Assembly (NCBI RefSeq): GCF_036898465.1
Contig: NZ_JARUMJ010000001.1
Coordinates: 4,836,001-4,900,000 of the forward strand
From: Streptomyces sp. B21-105
Lineage (GTDB): Bacteria > Actinomycetota > Actinomycetes > Streptomycetales > Streptomycetaceae
DNA: 64,000 nt
Reading direction: 5' to 3'
The notes beneath the pieces were generated by a model. It had not been told where the DNA came from. It saw only the letters and a program-made list of their open reading frames with translations, and searched no databases. Position 1 is the stretch's first letter, and every line of letters starts with the position of its first letter. Of the stretch, positions 51,420 through 61,066 are shown one piece after another. The translations under genes and the position numbers were made by a program.

Positions 51420-52364
51420 ATGGAACGCCAGGAGATCGAGATTTTCCTGACTCTCGCGGAGGAACTGCACTTCGGGAGGACCGCCGAGCGGGTGGGCGTC
51501 TCGCAGAGCCGGGTCAGTCAGACCATCGCCCGGCTGGAGCGCCGGATCGGCGCCAAGCTGTTCGACCGCACCAGCCGTCAGGTCGTGCTCACGCCCATCG
51601 GGGAGCAACTCGGGGACGATCTCGCGCCGGCGTGGCGGGGCGTCGAGGAGGCGGTCGCCCGGGCCATGGCGGCCGGGCGGGGCATCACCGGCTCGCTGCG
51701 CATCGGTTTCTCCGGCGCGTTCACGGGCCATCTGCTGCACAGCATCGCCGAGGGGTTCGGACGCCGGTACCCGGATGTGGACGTGCAGATCCGGCAGGTG
51801 CAGATCTCGGACCCGTACGGTCCGCTGCGCACCGGGGACGTCGAGCTCCAGGTCACCGAACCCCCGCTGGCCGAGCCGGATCTGACGCTGGGTCCGGTGT
51901 TGGTGTCACAGCCGAGGGTGCTGCTGATGGGGTCCGGGCATCCGTTCACGCGGCGGGCGACGGTGAGCTTGGAGGACCTGGCGGAGGCGACGCTGCTGAC
52001 GGTCGCCGGGAACGTGCCGACGCACTGGCTGGACCACCACTTCCCGCGGCAGACGCCGTCGGGTCGGCCCATCCCGCACGGGCAGGCCATGACGCACTGG
52101 GAGGACGCGCTCTCCCTGGTTCTCGCCGGCAAGGGCGTGACGCCGGTCGCGGCGGCCGGCGCGCACTACTACAGCCGTCCCGGCCTGGTCTTCAGGCCGT
52201 TCTCGGACGCGCCGGACATCGACTACGCCTTCGTCTGGCCCACCGGCCACGAGACGGCGCGGCTGAGGGCGTTCGTCCAGGTGGCCATGGAGCGGGTCCG
52301 CGCGGTGGGCGGCCCCGCACGGGCCGTGGAGAGCCTGTGGACGGGCGGCGGGACGGGCGTCTGA
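51420..52364 (+). CDS. LysR-family regulator
   Basis: The 314-residue protein has a LysR HTH (residues 1-60: FLTLAEELHFGRTAERVGVSQSRVSQTIARLE and RTSRQVVLTP) and an about 205-residue effector-binding domain (SLRIGFSGAF, PDLTLGPVLVSQPRVLLMG, GKGVTPVAAAGAHYYSRPGL). It is divergent from the MFS exporter, which it likely controls. The ATG has a GGTCATG context with GGAGA further upstream. Confidence 0.9.
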   Translation: MERQEIEIFLTLAEELHFGRTAERVGVSQSRVSQTIARLERRIGAKLFDRTSRQVVLTPIGEQLGDDLAPAWRGVEEAVARAMAAGRGITGSLRIGFSGAFTGHLLHSIAEGFGRRYPDVDVQIRQVQISDPYGPLRTGDVELQVTEPPLAEPDLTLGPVLVSQPRVLLMGSGHPFTRRATVSLEDLAEATLLTVAGNVPTHWLDHHFPRQTPSGRPIPHGQAMTHWEDALSLVLAGKGVTPVAAAGAHYYSRPGLVFRPFSDAPDIDYAFVWPTGHETARLRAFVQVAMERVRAVGGPARAVESLWTGGGTGV

Positions 52365-52419
52365 GGTCATCGACCCGGGTGTGGGGCGGTGGCACGGCCG
52401 TCCGGCAGGATGAGTCCCT

Positions 52420-52881
52420 GTGACCCGCATATCCGAGACCCGCGGCACCGCGGCCGCCGACCCGCTGCGGACCCGGCTGGCGGCGGCCTGCGCCGCGGCG
52501 GCGACCGTCGGCGCGGGGCTGGGGCTGCGGGCCGTGGCGGCAGGGGACGTGGCCAAGTACGGCGGGGACGCGCTGTACACCGTCCTGCTGCTCACGCTCG
52601 TCGTCGCCCTCGCGCCACGGGTGACGCCCCTGACGGCCGCCGGCGGCGCGCTGGCCGTCAGTTGGGCCGTCGAGTTCCTCCAGCTCAGCTCCGTGCCGGC
52701 GGACCTCTCCCGGCGCAGCGCCGTCGCCCGCCTGGTGCTGGGCTCCACCTTCAATCCCCCGGACCTGCTCTGGTACGCGGTCGGCGCGGTCGCGGGCTGG
52801 AGCGTCCACACGGCGCTGCGGGCCGCCCGCGCGGGTCGCGCGGGCCGCGCGGGCGGAGGCCCCGGCCCTGGCCCCGGCTGA
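52420..52881 (+). CDS. DUF2809 membrane protein
   Basis: The 153-residue protein has four TM segments and DUF2809 motifs: DVAKYGGDALYTVLL, LAVSWAVEFLQLSSVP, LGSTFNPPDLLWYAVGAVAGW. A Gly/Arg/Ala tail follows. GTG start with AGGATG upstream. The function is unknown. Confidence 0.85.
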   Translation: MTRISETRGTAAADPLRTRLAAACAAAATVGAGLGLRAVAAGDVAKYGGDALYTVLLLTLVVALAPRVTPLTAAGGALAVSWAVEFLQLSSVPADLSRRSAVARLVLGSTFNPPDLLWYAVGAVAGWSVHTALRAARAGRAGRAGGGPGPGPG

Positions 52882-52905
52882 GCCGTCCGTCGGGGCGGCC
52901 GCTGC

Positions 52906-54132
52906 TCAGCGCAGGGCGCTCTTCTGCTGCCATTCGGCCCACGACAGGTTCCATGTGCCGAAGCCGTTCCCGGGCGCCACCACGCCCTTGGTGTCCTTGC
53001 CGGTGATCTCGAACGGGTCGCCCGGCCGCACCTGCCCGTACAGCCAGGCCGCGTTCGCGTCGCTCATCCCTATGCACCCCGAACTGTGGTTGGCGGAGCC
53101 GAAGAAGCGGGCGTTCCACGGCGCGGCGTGCGCGTACATGCCCGACCAGGTCAGCCGCATCGAGTAGTCGACCATCTTGTCGTAGGCGTTGCCCAGGCCC
53201 ACCGTCTCGGAGTTCATGTTGATCGTGCCCTCCTTGGCCATGAGCACGGCGGTGCCGCGCCAGGAACGCTTGTCACCGCCGGGCGTGCCGCCGGAGACCG
53301 GTATGCGCCGCACCGTCTCGCCGTTCCGCTCGAGGGTGAGCTGGTGGCTGTCGAGGTCGACCTTGACGATCTGCCGGGCGCCGACGGTGAAACCGGTCGT
53401 GTAGTCGCGCACGAACCAGCCGCCGTCCGGGCCCGAGTCGGTGCCGTTCAGCTCGGCGTTCAGCGTGACCTTGGTGCCGGGCTTCCAGTACGCCTCGGGC
53501 CGCCAGTCCACCCTGTCCCGGCCCGACCAGTCGCGCAGCCATCCCCAGGACCCCGTGGTGCCGTTCGAGGTGGTGATCTTCAGCTGCTTCTCGACCTCGG
53601 CGCGGTTCTTGACGGGACGGTCGAAGACCAGGGAGATCGGCTGGGCGACGCCGACGGTTGCACTGCCGCCCGGTCGCCAGTCGACCTTGTTGACCTGGTC
53701 CGCCGCGGCCGTGGTGAAGGCGGCCTTCGTGCTCCCGGCGGTGCCGCCGCCGTCGGTCCGGGTCGCCGCCGTCACCGTGTACGCCGCGCCGGGCACGGCC
53801 TTGCGGTCGGATACCCATGAGCGGCCGTCGGCGGCGACCTTGCCGGCGAGCCGGTGGCCCTCGGCGTCGGTGACGGTCACCGAGGTGAGCCGGCCGCCGG
53901 AGGCCGTGACCGTCACGGGCCGGCCCGCCGGCGCCTTCCCTCCCGCCGGTGTGACGGTGACCGTGACCGGGCGGTCGGGGCCGTCGGCGGAGCCCGACGG
54001 TCCCTTGGCGTCGGAGCCGCTCGGGCCGGCGTTCGACGAACAGGCGGCGAGCGGCGTCAGCAGGGCGGCCACGACGGCGGCCACGGCGGCGGCCCGGACG
54101 CGGGCATGGGCGAATACGCGTATGCGGGGCAA
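52906..54132 (-). CDS. L,D-transpeptidase lipoprotein with Ig-like domains
   Basis: The 408-residue protein makes 3-3 cross-links in peptidoglycan. It has a lipobox (PLAACSSN, Cys near residue 31), Ig-like domains BIg/CBM-type (residues 55-245), and a C-terminal YkuD domain (about 255-395: IVKVDLDSHQLTLERNGE, NMNSETVGLGNAYDKM, HSSGCIGMSDANAAW) with catalytic Cys and His. TTG start with GGAGG five bases upstream. It converges with the DUF2809 gene. Confidence 0.9.
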   Translation of the reverse strand: MPRIRVFAHARVRAAAVAAVVAALLTPLAACSSNAGPSGSDAKGPSGSADGPDRPVTVTVTPAGGKAPAGRPVTVTASGGRLTSVTVTDAEGHRLAGKVAADGRSWVSDRKAVPGAAYTVTAATRTDGGGTAGSTKAAFTTAAADQVNKVDWRPGGSATVGVAQPISLVFDRPVKNRAEVEKQLKITTSNGTTGSWGWLRDWSGRDRVDWRPEAYWKPGTKVTLNAELNGTDSGPDGGWFVRDYTTGFTVGARQIVKVDLDSHQLTLERNGETVRRIPVSGGTPGGDKRSWRGTAVLMAKEGTINMNSETVGLGNAYDKMVDYSMRLTWSGMYAHAAPWNARFFGSANHSSGCIGMSDANAAWLYGQVRPGDPFEITGKDTKGVVAPGNGFGTWNLSWAEWQQKSALR

Positions 54133-54247
54133 CAGGACCTCCGGGATGCACGGGAACGGAGTCGGTGACTCGGTGACGTCGTGACTGTAGAGCTGGAAAA
54201 CCCGAGGTCAGCGGCGCCGGAGCAATGTGATGGCGTCTGGTGAGGAA

Positions 54248-54289
54248 CGGTCATGGTCCCGTCACATTCACCGTGCGGAGCGGTCATGG
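54248..54289. promoter_or_regulatory. Repeated element upstream of the FemX-type operon
   Basis: CGGTCATGG occurs at 54248-54256 and 54281-54289, 33 bp apart (about three helical turns), upstream of the transferase-MurJ-two-component operon. A regulator may bind the face-aligned copies. Confidence 0.4.
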
Positions 54290-54352
54290 GCCGCTGTGAG
54301 CCTCTGCTGTGTCCCCGCGACAGGTCCGGGGGAGAAGGAGAGGGCTCAGACT

Positions 54353-55549
54353 GTGTCAGCGCTGCTCGTGCCGCCCAGCCGTGTGTGCCAAGCCCGGGAC
54401 CGGGGCGTGTCGTTGCGCCCCGTCACCGCCGGGACCTACCGCGCCTTCCTCGCGTCCCCCGACGGCGCGGCCCTCGGCGCCGGCTTCCTCCAGTGCCCGT
54501 CCTGGGCCGACGTCAAGGAGGGCTGGCGTGCCCAACTCCTCGGCTGGGGACCGGATCCCGAGGCGGGCGCGCTGACCGGGGTCGCTCTGGTGCTGCTGCG
54601 GCAGTTCCCCGGCACCCGCAAGTACTTCGCGTACCTTCCCGAAGGCCCTGTCGCCGACTGGAACGACCCCGACGTCGACAGCTGGCTCGGCCTGCTCCTC
54701 GAACACCTGCGCCGCGCGGGCGCGTTCGCCGTGCGCATCGGCCCGTCGCCCGCCTACCGGCGCTGGGACGCCGCCCGGCTCAAGCCGCTCACCGGTCCGG
54801 GCCGGCGCCTGGGCGACGTCCTCGCCAGCGAGGTCGACCCGCTCGGCGCCGCCGTCGCCGAACGGCTGCGGGCCCGGGGCTGGCGCCGCTGCGGCGACGA
54901 CGGGACCGGCGAGGACGGCGACGCCCAGCCCCGCCACGTCTTCCAGGTGCCGCTCGCCGGACGCACCCCGCAGGACCTGTGGTCCGGGCTCAACCAGGAG
55001 TGGCGGCGCAATGTGCGCCGGGCCCAAAGGGAGGGCGTGGAGGTGGTGGTCGGCAGCGCGGCGGACCTCCCCGAGTTCCACCGGCTGCTCGGGATCACCG
55101 AGCGGCGCGACGGCTTCCGGCTGGGCCGCTCGCTCGCCTACTACGAGCGTCAGTACGCGGCCCTCAACGCCGAGGAACCGGGCCGGATGCGGCTCTACCT
55201 CGCCCGTCACCGGGGTGAGGTCCTGGCCGCCCACACGCTGATCACGGTCGGCCGACGGGCCTGGTACCAGACCGGCGCCTCCGCCGACCACCGCCGCGAG
55301 GTCCGGCCCTCCAACGCCCTGCAGTGGCGCATGCTGCTGGACGCCCACGCTCTCGGCGCCGATGTCTACGACATGCGCGGGGTACCCTCCACTCTCGATC
55401 CCGACGAACGTGCGTACGGACTGCTGCGCTGGAAGCTCGGCACCGGGGGACAGGTCGTCGAGACCCTGGGGGAATGGGAGAGACCGATGACCGGCAGCGC
55501 CAACCATGCGCTCCACCGCGCCTTCCAGGCGTACCTGAACCGCCGATGA
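54353..55549 (+). CDS. FemABX-type peptidyltransferase (GNAT fold)
   Basis: The 398-residue protein is of the FemX/FemAB type: paired GNAT-fold domains with [18 protein letters not shown] near residue 40, [23 protein letters not shown] (about 205-228), and [25 protein letters not shown] (about 302-326). In Streptomyces FemX adds Gly to lipid II stem peptides using tRNA. GTG 54353 is chosen; GTG 54407 is an alternative. It overlaps the MurJ-type gene by 4 bp (ATGA), so they are co-translated. Confidence 0.8.
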   Translation: MSALLVPPSRVCQARDRGVSLRPVTAGTYRAFLASPDGAALGAGFLQCPSWADVKEGWRAQLLGWGPDPEAGALTGVALVLLRQFPGTRKYFAYLPEGPVADWNDPDVDSWLGLLLEHLRRAGAFAVRIGPSPAYRRWDAARLKPLTGPGRRLGDVLASEVDPLGAAVAERLRARGWRRCGDDGTGEDGDAQPRHVFQVPLAGRTPQDLWSGLNQEWRRNVRRAQREGVEVVVGSAADLPEFHRLLGITERRDGFRLGRSLAYYERQYAALNAEEPGRMRLYLARHRGEVLAAHTLITVGRRAWYQTGASADHRREVRPSNALQWRMLLDAHALGADVYDMRGVPSTLDPDERAYGLLRWKLGTGGQVVETLGEWERPMTGSANHALHRAFQAYLNRR

Positions 55550-57372
55550 AGCGGACGCCGATACCCGCCGAAGCGACCGACGCGGGGAGCGCGAAGGCGA
55601 CGGAGACCACGGGCGCGACGGAAGCGACGGGCGCGACGGAAGCGACGGGCGCGACGGAAGCGACGGGCGCGACGGAAGCGACGGGCGCGACGGAAGCGAC
55701 GGGCGCGACAAAGACGACGGGCGCGACAAAGACGACGGGGGCGACGGGGACGACAGGGGCGACAGGGGCGACGAAGACGGCCTCCGCGGGACGCAGCAGC
55801 GCCGTGATGGCCGCCGGGTCCGTCGTCTCCCGCGCCACCGGCTTCGTCCGCTCCGCCGTGGTCGCGGCGGCGGTGGGCACCATCGGGCCGACCGCCGACG
55901 GTTACGCCGTAGGCAACGCCCTGCCCACGATCGTCTACATGCTGCTCCTCGGCGGCGCGCTCAACGCCGTCTTCGTGCCCGAACTGGTCAAGGCCGCCAA
56001 GGAGCACGACGACGGGGGCGCCGCGTACACCGACCGGCTGGTCACCGTCTGCGTCGTCGCCCTGCTGGCGATCACCGCGGTCGCCGTGTGGGCGGCTCCC
56101 GCGATCGTCGACGCGTACACCGACTACACCGGCCCGCAGGCGGCCATGACCACCGCGTTCGCCCGCTACTGCCTGCCCCAGATCTTCTTCCTCGGGCTGT
56201 TCACCCTGCTGGGACAAGTCCTCAACGCACGGGGCCGGTTCGGCGCGATGATGTGGGCGCCGGTCCTGAACAACGTCGTCGTCATGGCCGTCTTCGGCGG
56301 GTACCTGGCCCTGGCCCTAGGCGGCGGTGACACGCTCACCGCGACCGAGACCGCCGTGCTCGGCTGGGGCACGACCGCCGGCATCGTCGTCCAGGCGCTC
56401 GCCCTCGTGCCCGCGCTGCGCGCGGCCCGCTTCCGGTGGCGGCCCCGCTTCGACTGGCGCGGCAGCGGACTGACCCGCCCGCTGCGCTCGGCCGGCTGGC
56501 TGGTGCTGCTGGTGCTGGCCAACCAGGCCGCGTACTGGGTCACCACCCGGCTGGCCACGACCGCGGGCAGCGAGGGCGGCCCCGGATACGGCGCGTACAA
56601 CAACGCCTATGTGCTGTGGGTCGTCCCGCACGGCATCGTCACCGTCTCCGTGGTGACCGCGCTGATGCCCCGGATGAGCGCGGCCGCCGCCGACGGGGAC
56701 ACCGCCGCCGTGCGGCGCGACGTCTCCCACGCCCTGCGCGTCAGCGCCTCGGCCGTCGTCCCCGCCGCCTGCGCGCTGTTCGCGCTGGCCCAGCCGGTGA
56801 TGGCCCTCGTCTTCGGGTACGGCAGGACCAGCGCCGACGACACGGTCGCCATGGCGGGCATCCTGATGGCCTTCGCGCCGGGACTCGTCGCCCTGTCGGG
56901 CCAGTACGTGCTGTCCCGCACCTTCTACACGCTCTCCGACACCCGTACGCCGTTCCTGCTCAACCTCGTGATCGTCGCCCTCAACGCGGCACTGTCGCTG
57001 GCCGCCGCACACCTGCTGCCGGCCCGCTGGGCGGTGACCGGCATGGCGGCCGCGTACTCGCTGGCGCTGTGCGCGGGCTGGGTGCTGACCGGCCTCGTGC
57101 TGAGCCGCCGGCTGGCCGTCGCCCACCCCCTGCGCTCGTCCGCCGTCGGCGCGCACGGCCGGCTGCTGCTCGCCGCCGTCCCCGCCACCGCCCTCGGCCA
57201 CCTGGCGGCGCTCGGCGCGGCGGCGGCGGGCTCCCTGGCCGCCGCAACTGCGGGCGCGGTCGTCGTCGTCCTCACCTTCGCCCTGCTCGCCCGTCCGCTG
57301 CGGCTCGCCGAACTCGAGACGCTGCTGCGCGGCCTGCGCCTGCGCCGGCGCAGGCGACCGCGCCGGACCTGA
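55546..57372 (+). CDS. murJ: MurJ/MviN-type lipid II flippase with repeat-bearing N-terminus
   Basis: The 608-residue protein has 13-14 TM segments and MurJ motifs: [82 protein letters not shown]. It flips lipid II to the outer face. Residues 22-80 are a Thr/Gly/Ala repeat: five perfect TGATEA units, then diverged TGATKT and TGATGT units. This cytoplasmic tail is not part of the usual fold. Its start overlaps the transferase stop. Confidence 0.9.
   Translation: MKRTPIPAEATDAGSAKATETTGATEATGATEATGATEATGATEATGATEATGATKTTGATKTTGATGTTGATGATKTASAGRSSAVMAAGSVVSRATGFVRSAVVAAAVGTIGPTADGYAVGNALPTIVYMLLLGGALNAVFVPELVKAAKEHDDGGAAYTDRLVTVCVVALLAITAVAVWAAPAIVDAYTDYTGPQAAMTTAFARYCLPQIFFLGLFTLLGQVLNARGRFGAMMWAPVLNNVVVMAVFGGYLALALGGGDTLTATETAVLGWGTTAGIVVQALALVPALRAARFRWRPRFDWRGSGLTRPLRSAGWLVLLVLANQAAYWVTTRLATTAGSEGGPGYGAYNNAYVLWVVPHGIVTVSVVTALMPRMSAAAADGDTAAVRRDVSHALRVSASAVVPAACALFALAQPVMALVFGYGRTSADDTVAMAGILMAFAPGLVALSGQYVLSRTFYTLSDTRTPFLLNLVIVALNAALSLAAAHLLPARWAVTGMAAAYSLALCAGWVLTGLVLSRRLAVAHPLRSSAVGAHGRLLLAAVPATALGHLAALGAAAAGSLAAATAGAVVVVLTFALLARPLRLAELETLLRGLRLRRRRRPRRT
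55609..55698 (+). repeat. Five perfect 18-bp coding repeats in murJ
   Basis: Unit ACGGGCGCGACGGAAGCG (TGATEA) occurs five times without a change (55609-55698), followed by three diverged copies to 55752. Copy number change would alter the N-terminus in steps of six residues without frameshift. Confidence 0.95.
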
Positions 57373-57425
57373 CCCGAGCAGACCGGACCGACCACGACCC
57401 GACCACCATCGAGGGAGAACCGCCG

Positions 57426-58109
57426 ATGCCCCGCGTGCTCCTCATCGAGGACGACCCCTCCGTACGCGAGGGGGTCGAACTCGGTCTGCGCCGCCGCGGC
57501 CACGAGGTACGGGCGGCCGCGACCGGCGAGGCCGGCCTCGCCGCGCTCGCCGAGTTCCGCCCCGACCTGTTGCTGCTGGACCTGATGCTGCCCGGCATGA
57601 ACGGCGTGCAGGTCTGCCGGCAGGTCCGCGAGCGCAGCCAGCTGCCGATCATCATGCTCACCGCGCGCGGCGACGACTTCGACGTCGTCATCGGCCTGGA
57701 GGCGGGCGCCGACGACTACATCGTCAAGCCCGCCCGCACCGAGGTGATCGAGGCCCGGATCCGGGCCGTGCTGCGCCGCCTGGACGACGGCGGCCCGGGC
57801 CGCCCGGCCATCGAGGTGTACGGCGCGCTCACCGTCGACCGGACCGGACTGACCGTCGCCAAGAACGGCCGGCCGCTCGCCCTCGCCCCCTCGGAGCTCA
57901 AGCTGCTGCTGCACCTCAGCGCCGCCCCCGAGCAGGTCTTCAGCAGGCAGCAACTGCTGGAGCACGTCTGGGAGCACAGCTACCACGCCGACGCCCGGCT
58001 GGTCGACGCGTGCGTGGCACGGCTGCGCGGCAAGATCGAGGACGAGGCCGGCAGCCCGCGTTACGTCCAGACCCTGCGGGGCTTCGGGTACCGCTTCGGG
58101 CCGCTGTGA
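57426..58109 (+). CDS. OmpR-family response regulator
   Basis: The 227-residue protein has a receiver domain (RVLLIEDDPSVREGVELGL; phospho-Asp in LLLLDLMLPGMNG; Thr in IIMLTARGDD; Lys in DDYIVKPA) and an OmpR winged helix (about residues 130-225: LALAPSELKLLLHLS, ADARLVDACVARLRGKI, VQTLRGFGYRF). It has a 53-bp gap from murJ, with GGGAGAAC upstream, and overlaps the kinase start by 3 bp. It may activate envelope genes including this operon. Confidence 0.9.
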   Translation: MPRVLLIEDDPSVREGVELGLRRRGHEVRAAATGEAGLAALAEFRPDLLLLDLMLPGMNGVQVCRQVRERSQLPIIMLTARGDDFDVVIGLEAGADDYIVKPARTEVIEARIRAVLRRLDDGGPGRPAIEVYGALTVDRTGLTVAKNGRPLALAPSELKLLLHLSAAPEQVFSRQQLLEHVWEHSYHADARLVDACVARLRGKIEDEAGSPRYVQTLRGFGYRFGPL

Positions 58110-59647
58110 CCACCGGCCTCCGCCGCGACCGACCGCGCCTCGACGACGACGGCGACGAGCGACGTGGCGGCACGCCCGCCGAAGAGCGTTCGCGGTCGCG
58201 GGTCAGGGCGTTCGGCCTGCGCACGCGCCTGCTGCTCGCCTTCATGCTGGTCGCGGCCGTCAGCGCCGGCACGACGGCCGCGCTGACCTACCGTGAGGCC
58301 CGCAACGCGCTGCTGGAGACCGCCCAGGACACGGCGGTCACGTCGTTCCGCGACCAGGTCCAGCAGACGGGCTTCTCGCTGCCCGTGCGGAGGGAGGGCC
58401 TGCAGGAGGTCCTGCGGGACATCGCCCGCAAGGGCAAGCCGCACCCCTGGGTGGTGTTCGCCGAGTACGGCTCGCTGCGCGCCTCCTCGGGAGAGAACCC
58501 CGTCTCCACCGTCATCACGCCCGAACTGCGGCGCGCCGCGACGGCCGACCCGCACGGCAGCTTCGAGCGGGTCGTCAAGGACGGCGTCCCCTACCTCACC
58601 ATCGCCATGCCCACCGTCTTCAAAGCGAGCGCGTCGAGCGTGCTGCCCAGCGGTCTCGTCCTGTACGCCGTCATGCGGATGACCGACGAGCAGCTCAACG
58701 TCGACGCGCTCCTCACCGCCGCCCGGGACGGCGCCCTGCCCGGCCTCGTCGTCGCGCTGATCCCCGCCCTGCTCGCCGCCCGCAGCGTGCTGCGCCCGGT
58801 GCGGGAACTGAGCCGGGCGGCCCGCAGCATGGGCAGCGGCAGACTCGACACCCGCATCCCGGTGCGCGGCAGCGACGAACTGGCGGACCTGGCACGCACG
58901 TTCAACGAGTCGGCGGCCCAGCTCGAGCGTTCCGTACGGGAATTGCGTGCGGCAGAGGAACGCGCCCGTCGGTTCGCCTCCGACGTCTCGCACGAACTGC
59001 GCACCCCGCTCGCCGGGATGCTCGCCGTCACCGAGGTCCTCGACGAGGACGCGGACGGCCTGGACGCCGACACCGCGCGGGCCGTACGGCTGGTCAGCGC
59101 GGAGACCGGAAAGCTCGCCGTGCTCGTCGAGGACCTGATGGAGATCTCCCGCTTCGACGCCCGCGCGGCCGAACTGAACACCGACGAGGTCGACGTCGCC
59201 GAGGCCATCGGCAAGACGCTGCAGCACCGGCACTGGACCGACGGCCGGGTCCGCGTCGAACTGCCCGGCGGCATCCGGGCCCGCCTCGACCCGCGCCGCT
59301 TCGACGTGGTGGTCGCCAACCTCGTCGGCAACGCCCTGCGGCACGGCGGCGCGCCCGTCACGGTGCGCCTGCGCACCGAGGAGCGTCCGCCGGGCCCGCC
59401 CGTGCTGGTCACCGAGGTCGCGGACAGCGGGTCCGGCATCCGCCCCGAGTCGCTGCCGCACATCTTCGACCGCTTCTACAAGGCCGACGCGGCCCGTACC
59501 CGCTCGGCGGGCAGCGGCCTGGGACTGGCGATCACCCAGGAGAACGTGAAGCTGCACGGCGGAACGATCCACGCGGGGAACCTTCCGGGCGGCGGCGCCG
59601 TCTTCACCGTCGAGATACCGCTCCAGGCGGAGGAGGCCGGCGGATGA
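58106..59647 (+). CDS. Sensor histidine kinase, partner of the OmpR regulator
   Basis: The 513-residue kinase has TM segments at about residues 37-59 and 205-225, an extracytoplasmic sensor of about 145 residues, HAMP (about 228-280), HisKA (FASDVSHELRTPLAGML, phospho-His near 299) and HATPase (VANLVGNALRHGG, VADSGSGIRPESLPHIFDRFYK, GSGLGLAI). Its GTG overlaps the regulator stop (GTGA). Its own stop overlaps the lipoprotein start (ATGA). The sensor may read envelope precursors. Confidence 0.95.
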   Translation: MTTGLRRDRPRLDDDGDERRGGTPAEERSRSRVRAFGLRTRLLLAFMLVAAVSAGTTAALTYREARNALLETAQDTAVTSFRDQVQQTGFSLPVRREGLQEVLRDIARKGKPHPWVVFAEYGSLRASSGENPVSTVITPELRRAATADPHGSFERVVKDGVPYLTIAMPTVFKASASSVLPSGLVLYAVMRMTDEQLNVDALLTAARDGALPGLVVALIPALLAARSVLRPVRELSRAARSMGSGRLDTRIPVRGSDELADLARTFNESAAQLERSVRELRAAEERARRFASDVSHELRTPLAGMLAVTEVLDEDADGLDADTARAVRLVSAETGKLAVLVEDLMEISRFDARAAELNTDEVDVAEAIGKTLQHRHWTDGRVRVELPGGIRARLDPRRFDVVVANLVGNALRHGGAPVTVRLRTEERPPGPPVLVTEVADSGSGIRPESLPHIFDRFYKADAARTRSAGSGLGLAITQENVKLHGGTIHAGNLPGGGAVFTVEIPLQAEEAGG

Positions 59648-60252
59648 GGCGTGCGCGGATGCGCTGGCGTGCCGCGGCCGTCGCGGTCGCTCTCGTGCTC
59701 GGTGCTCCGCTGCTCGGCGGCTGCGGCATCCCGGAGACCGACGTCATCGAGGCGGGCGGTCCCGCCACCGTCCAGGCCTTCCTCACCCACAGCACCGACG
59801 TACTGCTCTTCTTCCGCTCCCCCGACGGCGGGGTCCGCCCCGTGATACGGACGATCAAGGTCTCGACCGTGACCGTCGGGGCGGGTTCGGCGGACGAGAG
59901 TTCCGGCACGCCGTCGGCACCGATGCCGACGGAGAAGCTCGTCATGATGCTGCTCGCCGGCCCGCGCGAGGAGGACCGGGCCGCCGGCCTGGACACCGCC
60001 CTCCCCGCCGCGCTCCCCGGCGTGCCGGTCCGGATCGGGCGCCCGACGGCCGGCAGGGCCACGGCCCGCATGCCCCTCGCCCTGGACGCCCTGGCCGCCA
60101 CCGCCCTGCGCCAGCTGACCTGCACGATCGCCTACAGCCTGGACGCCGACGGCCGGACCGTCGTCGAGTTGACGGGACAGGACGGCGCGACGACGTCCGG
60201 CACCTGCGGACTCGCCCCCGGCAGCGCCGGCGCGGATGCCGTCACCCGCTGA
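59644..60252 (+). CDS. GerMN-type lipoprotein, LpqB-like
   Basis: The 202-residue protein has a lipobox (GGCGIPETDVIEAGGPA, Cys near residue 29) and a GerMN-like domain (about 45-190: VQAFLTHSTDVLLFFRSPDGG, EKLVMMLLAGPREEDRAAGL, ALRQLTCTIAYSLDADG). In actinobacteria LpqB follows the MtrA-MtrB two-component genes and modulates them; this gene occupies the equivalent position. A similar function on the neighbouring kinase is inferred. Confidence 0.8.
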   Translation: MRRARMRWRAAAVAVALVLGAPLLGGCGIPETDVIEAGGPATVQAFLTHSTDVLLFFRSPDGGVRPVIRTIKVSTVTVGAGSADESSGTPSAPMPTEKLVMMLLAGPREEDRAAGLDTALPAALPGVPVRIGRPTAGRATARMPLALDALAATALRQLTCTIAYSLDADGRTVVELTGQDGATTSGTCGLAPGSAGADAVTR

Positions 60253-60267
60253 CGAGCGCGCCCGCGG

Positions 60268-60938
60268 TCACCGCTCGCCGGCGGGCGGCCCCGCCTCGGC
60301 GTCGGGGTCGGTGTCGGGGTCGGGGTCGAGGTCGGCGTCGGGGGACGTCCACCGTGCTCCGGTGCGCAGCCGGAAGGCGGCGACGGCGGCCTCCAGGGTG
60401 GGGAAGAAGTGCCGGGCGCCGATGGCGCCGGTCAGTCCGTACCGCTCCAGTTTGCGCCGCACCGGGTCCTTGAGCTCGGCGAACACCAGATGCACGCCCC
60501 GGGCGTCGAGGACGCGGCGGAGCCCATGACCTCGCCCCGTCGGCGAGTTCGCGCACGAGGCCGGCGCACTCGCCGATCAGGTTGTCCGCCCCGACCTTGA
60601 AGCCGAGCAGCTTGGGCAGCCATGAGCGCGAGCACCGACGCCAGGGCGACGGCGCGGTCCGGGTCCCCGTCGGCCGCCACCAGGGGCAGCACGGTGGCGG
60701 CGGTCATCGGCCCCAGCGAGGAGTCGGGGCCGAGCACCAGGATCCGGGACGGCCCGCACACCGCGTACCCGAGCAGGCAGAGCATCGTCGTGTACAGGCC
60801 GGTGATGGGCGGCAGGCCCGCCAGCTCGGCGTACGCCATGCCCTGCGGCACCAGCAGCATGGTCAGGACGACCCCGGCGACCAGGTCCTTGACCAGCCAC
60901 TCGCGCCGGTAGGACGACACCGCGCGGATGCCGGGCAC
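60268..60938 (-). pseudogene. SulP sulfate/bicarbonate transporter remnant with internal deletions
   Basis: The N-terminal part (60938 to about 60625) reads VSSYRREWLVKDLVAGVVLT and MLLVPQGMAYAELAGLPPIT, clear SulP start motifs. A short piece of KLLGFKVGADNLIGE-type sequence (about 60610-60550) follows in another frame, then the C-terminal STAS part (about 60530-60268: GVHLVFAELKDPVRRKLERYG). Most TM segments are missing. Two deletions and frame changes are needed to explain it. The STAS portion could still be translated from an internal start. Confidence 0.75.
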
Positions 60939-61066
60939 GCCACCACGGGGAGGACGGCCCGCGGCCGGTGTGCCGGCTCGTCACGGGCCGTCCTTCCGTT
61001 CACCGCGAGCACCGACCGGGTCGGCGCGGGACGGTGATCGGCGGCCCGGGATGCGACGCCTTGCGG

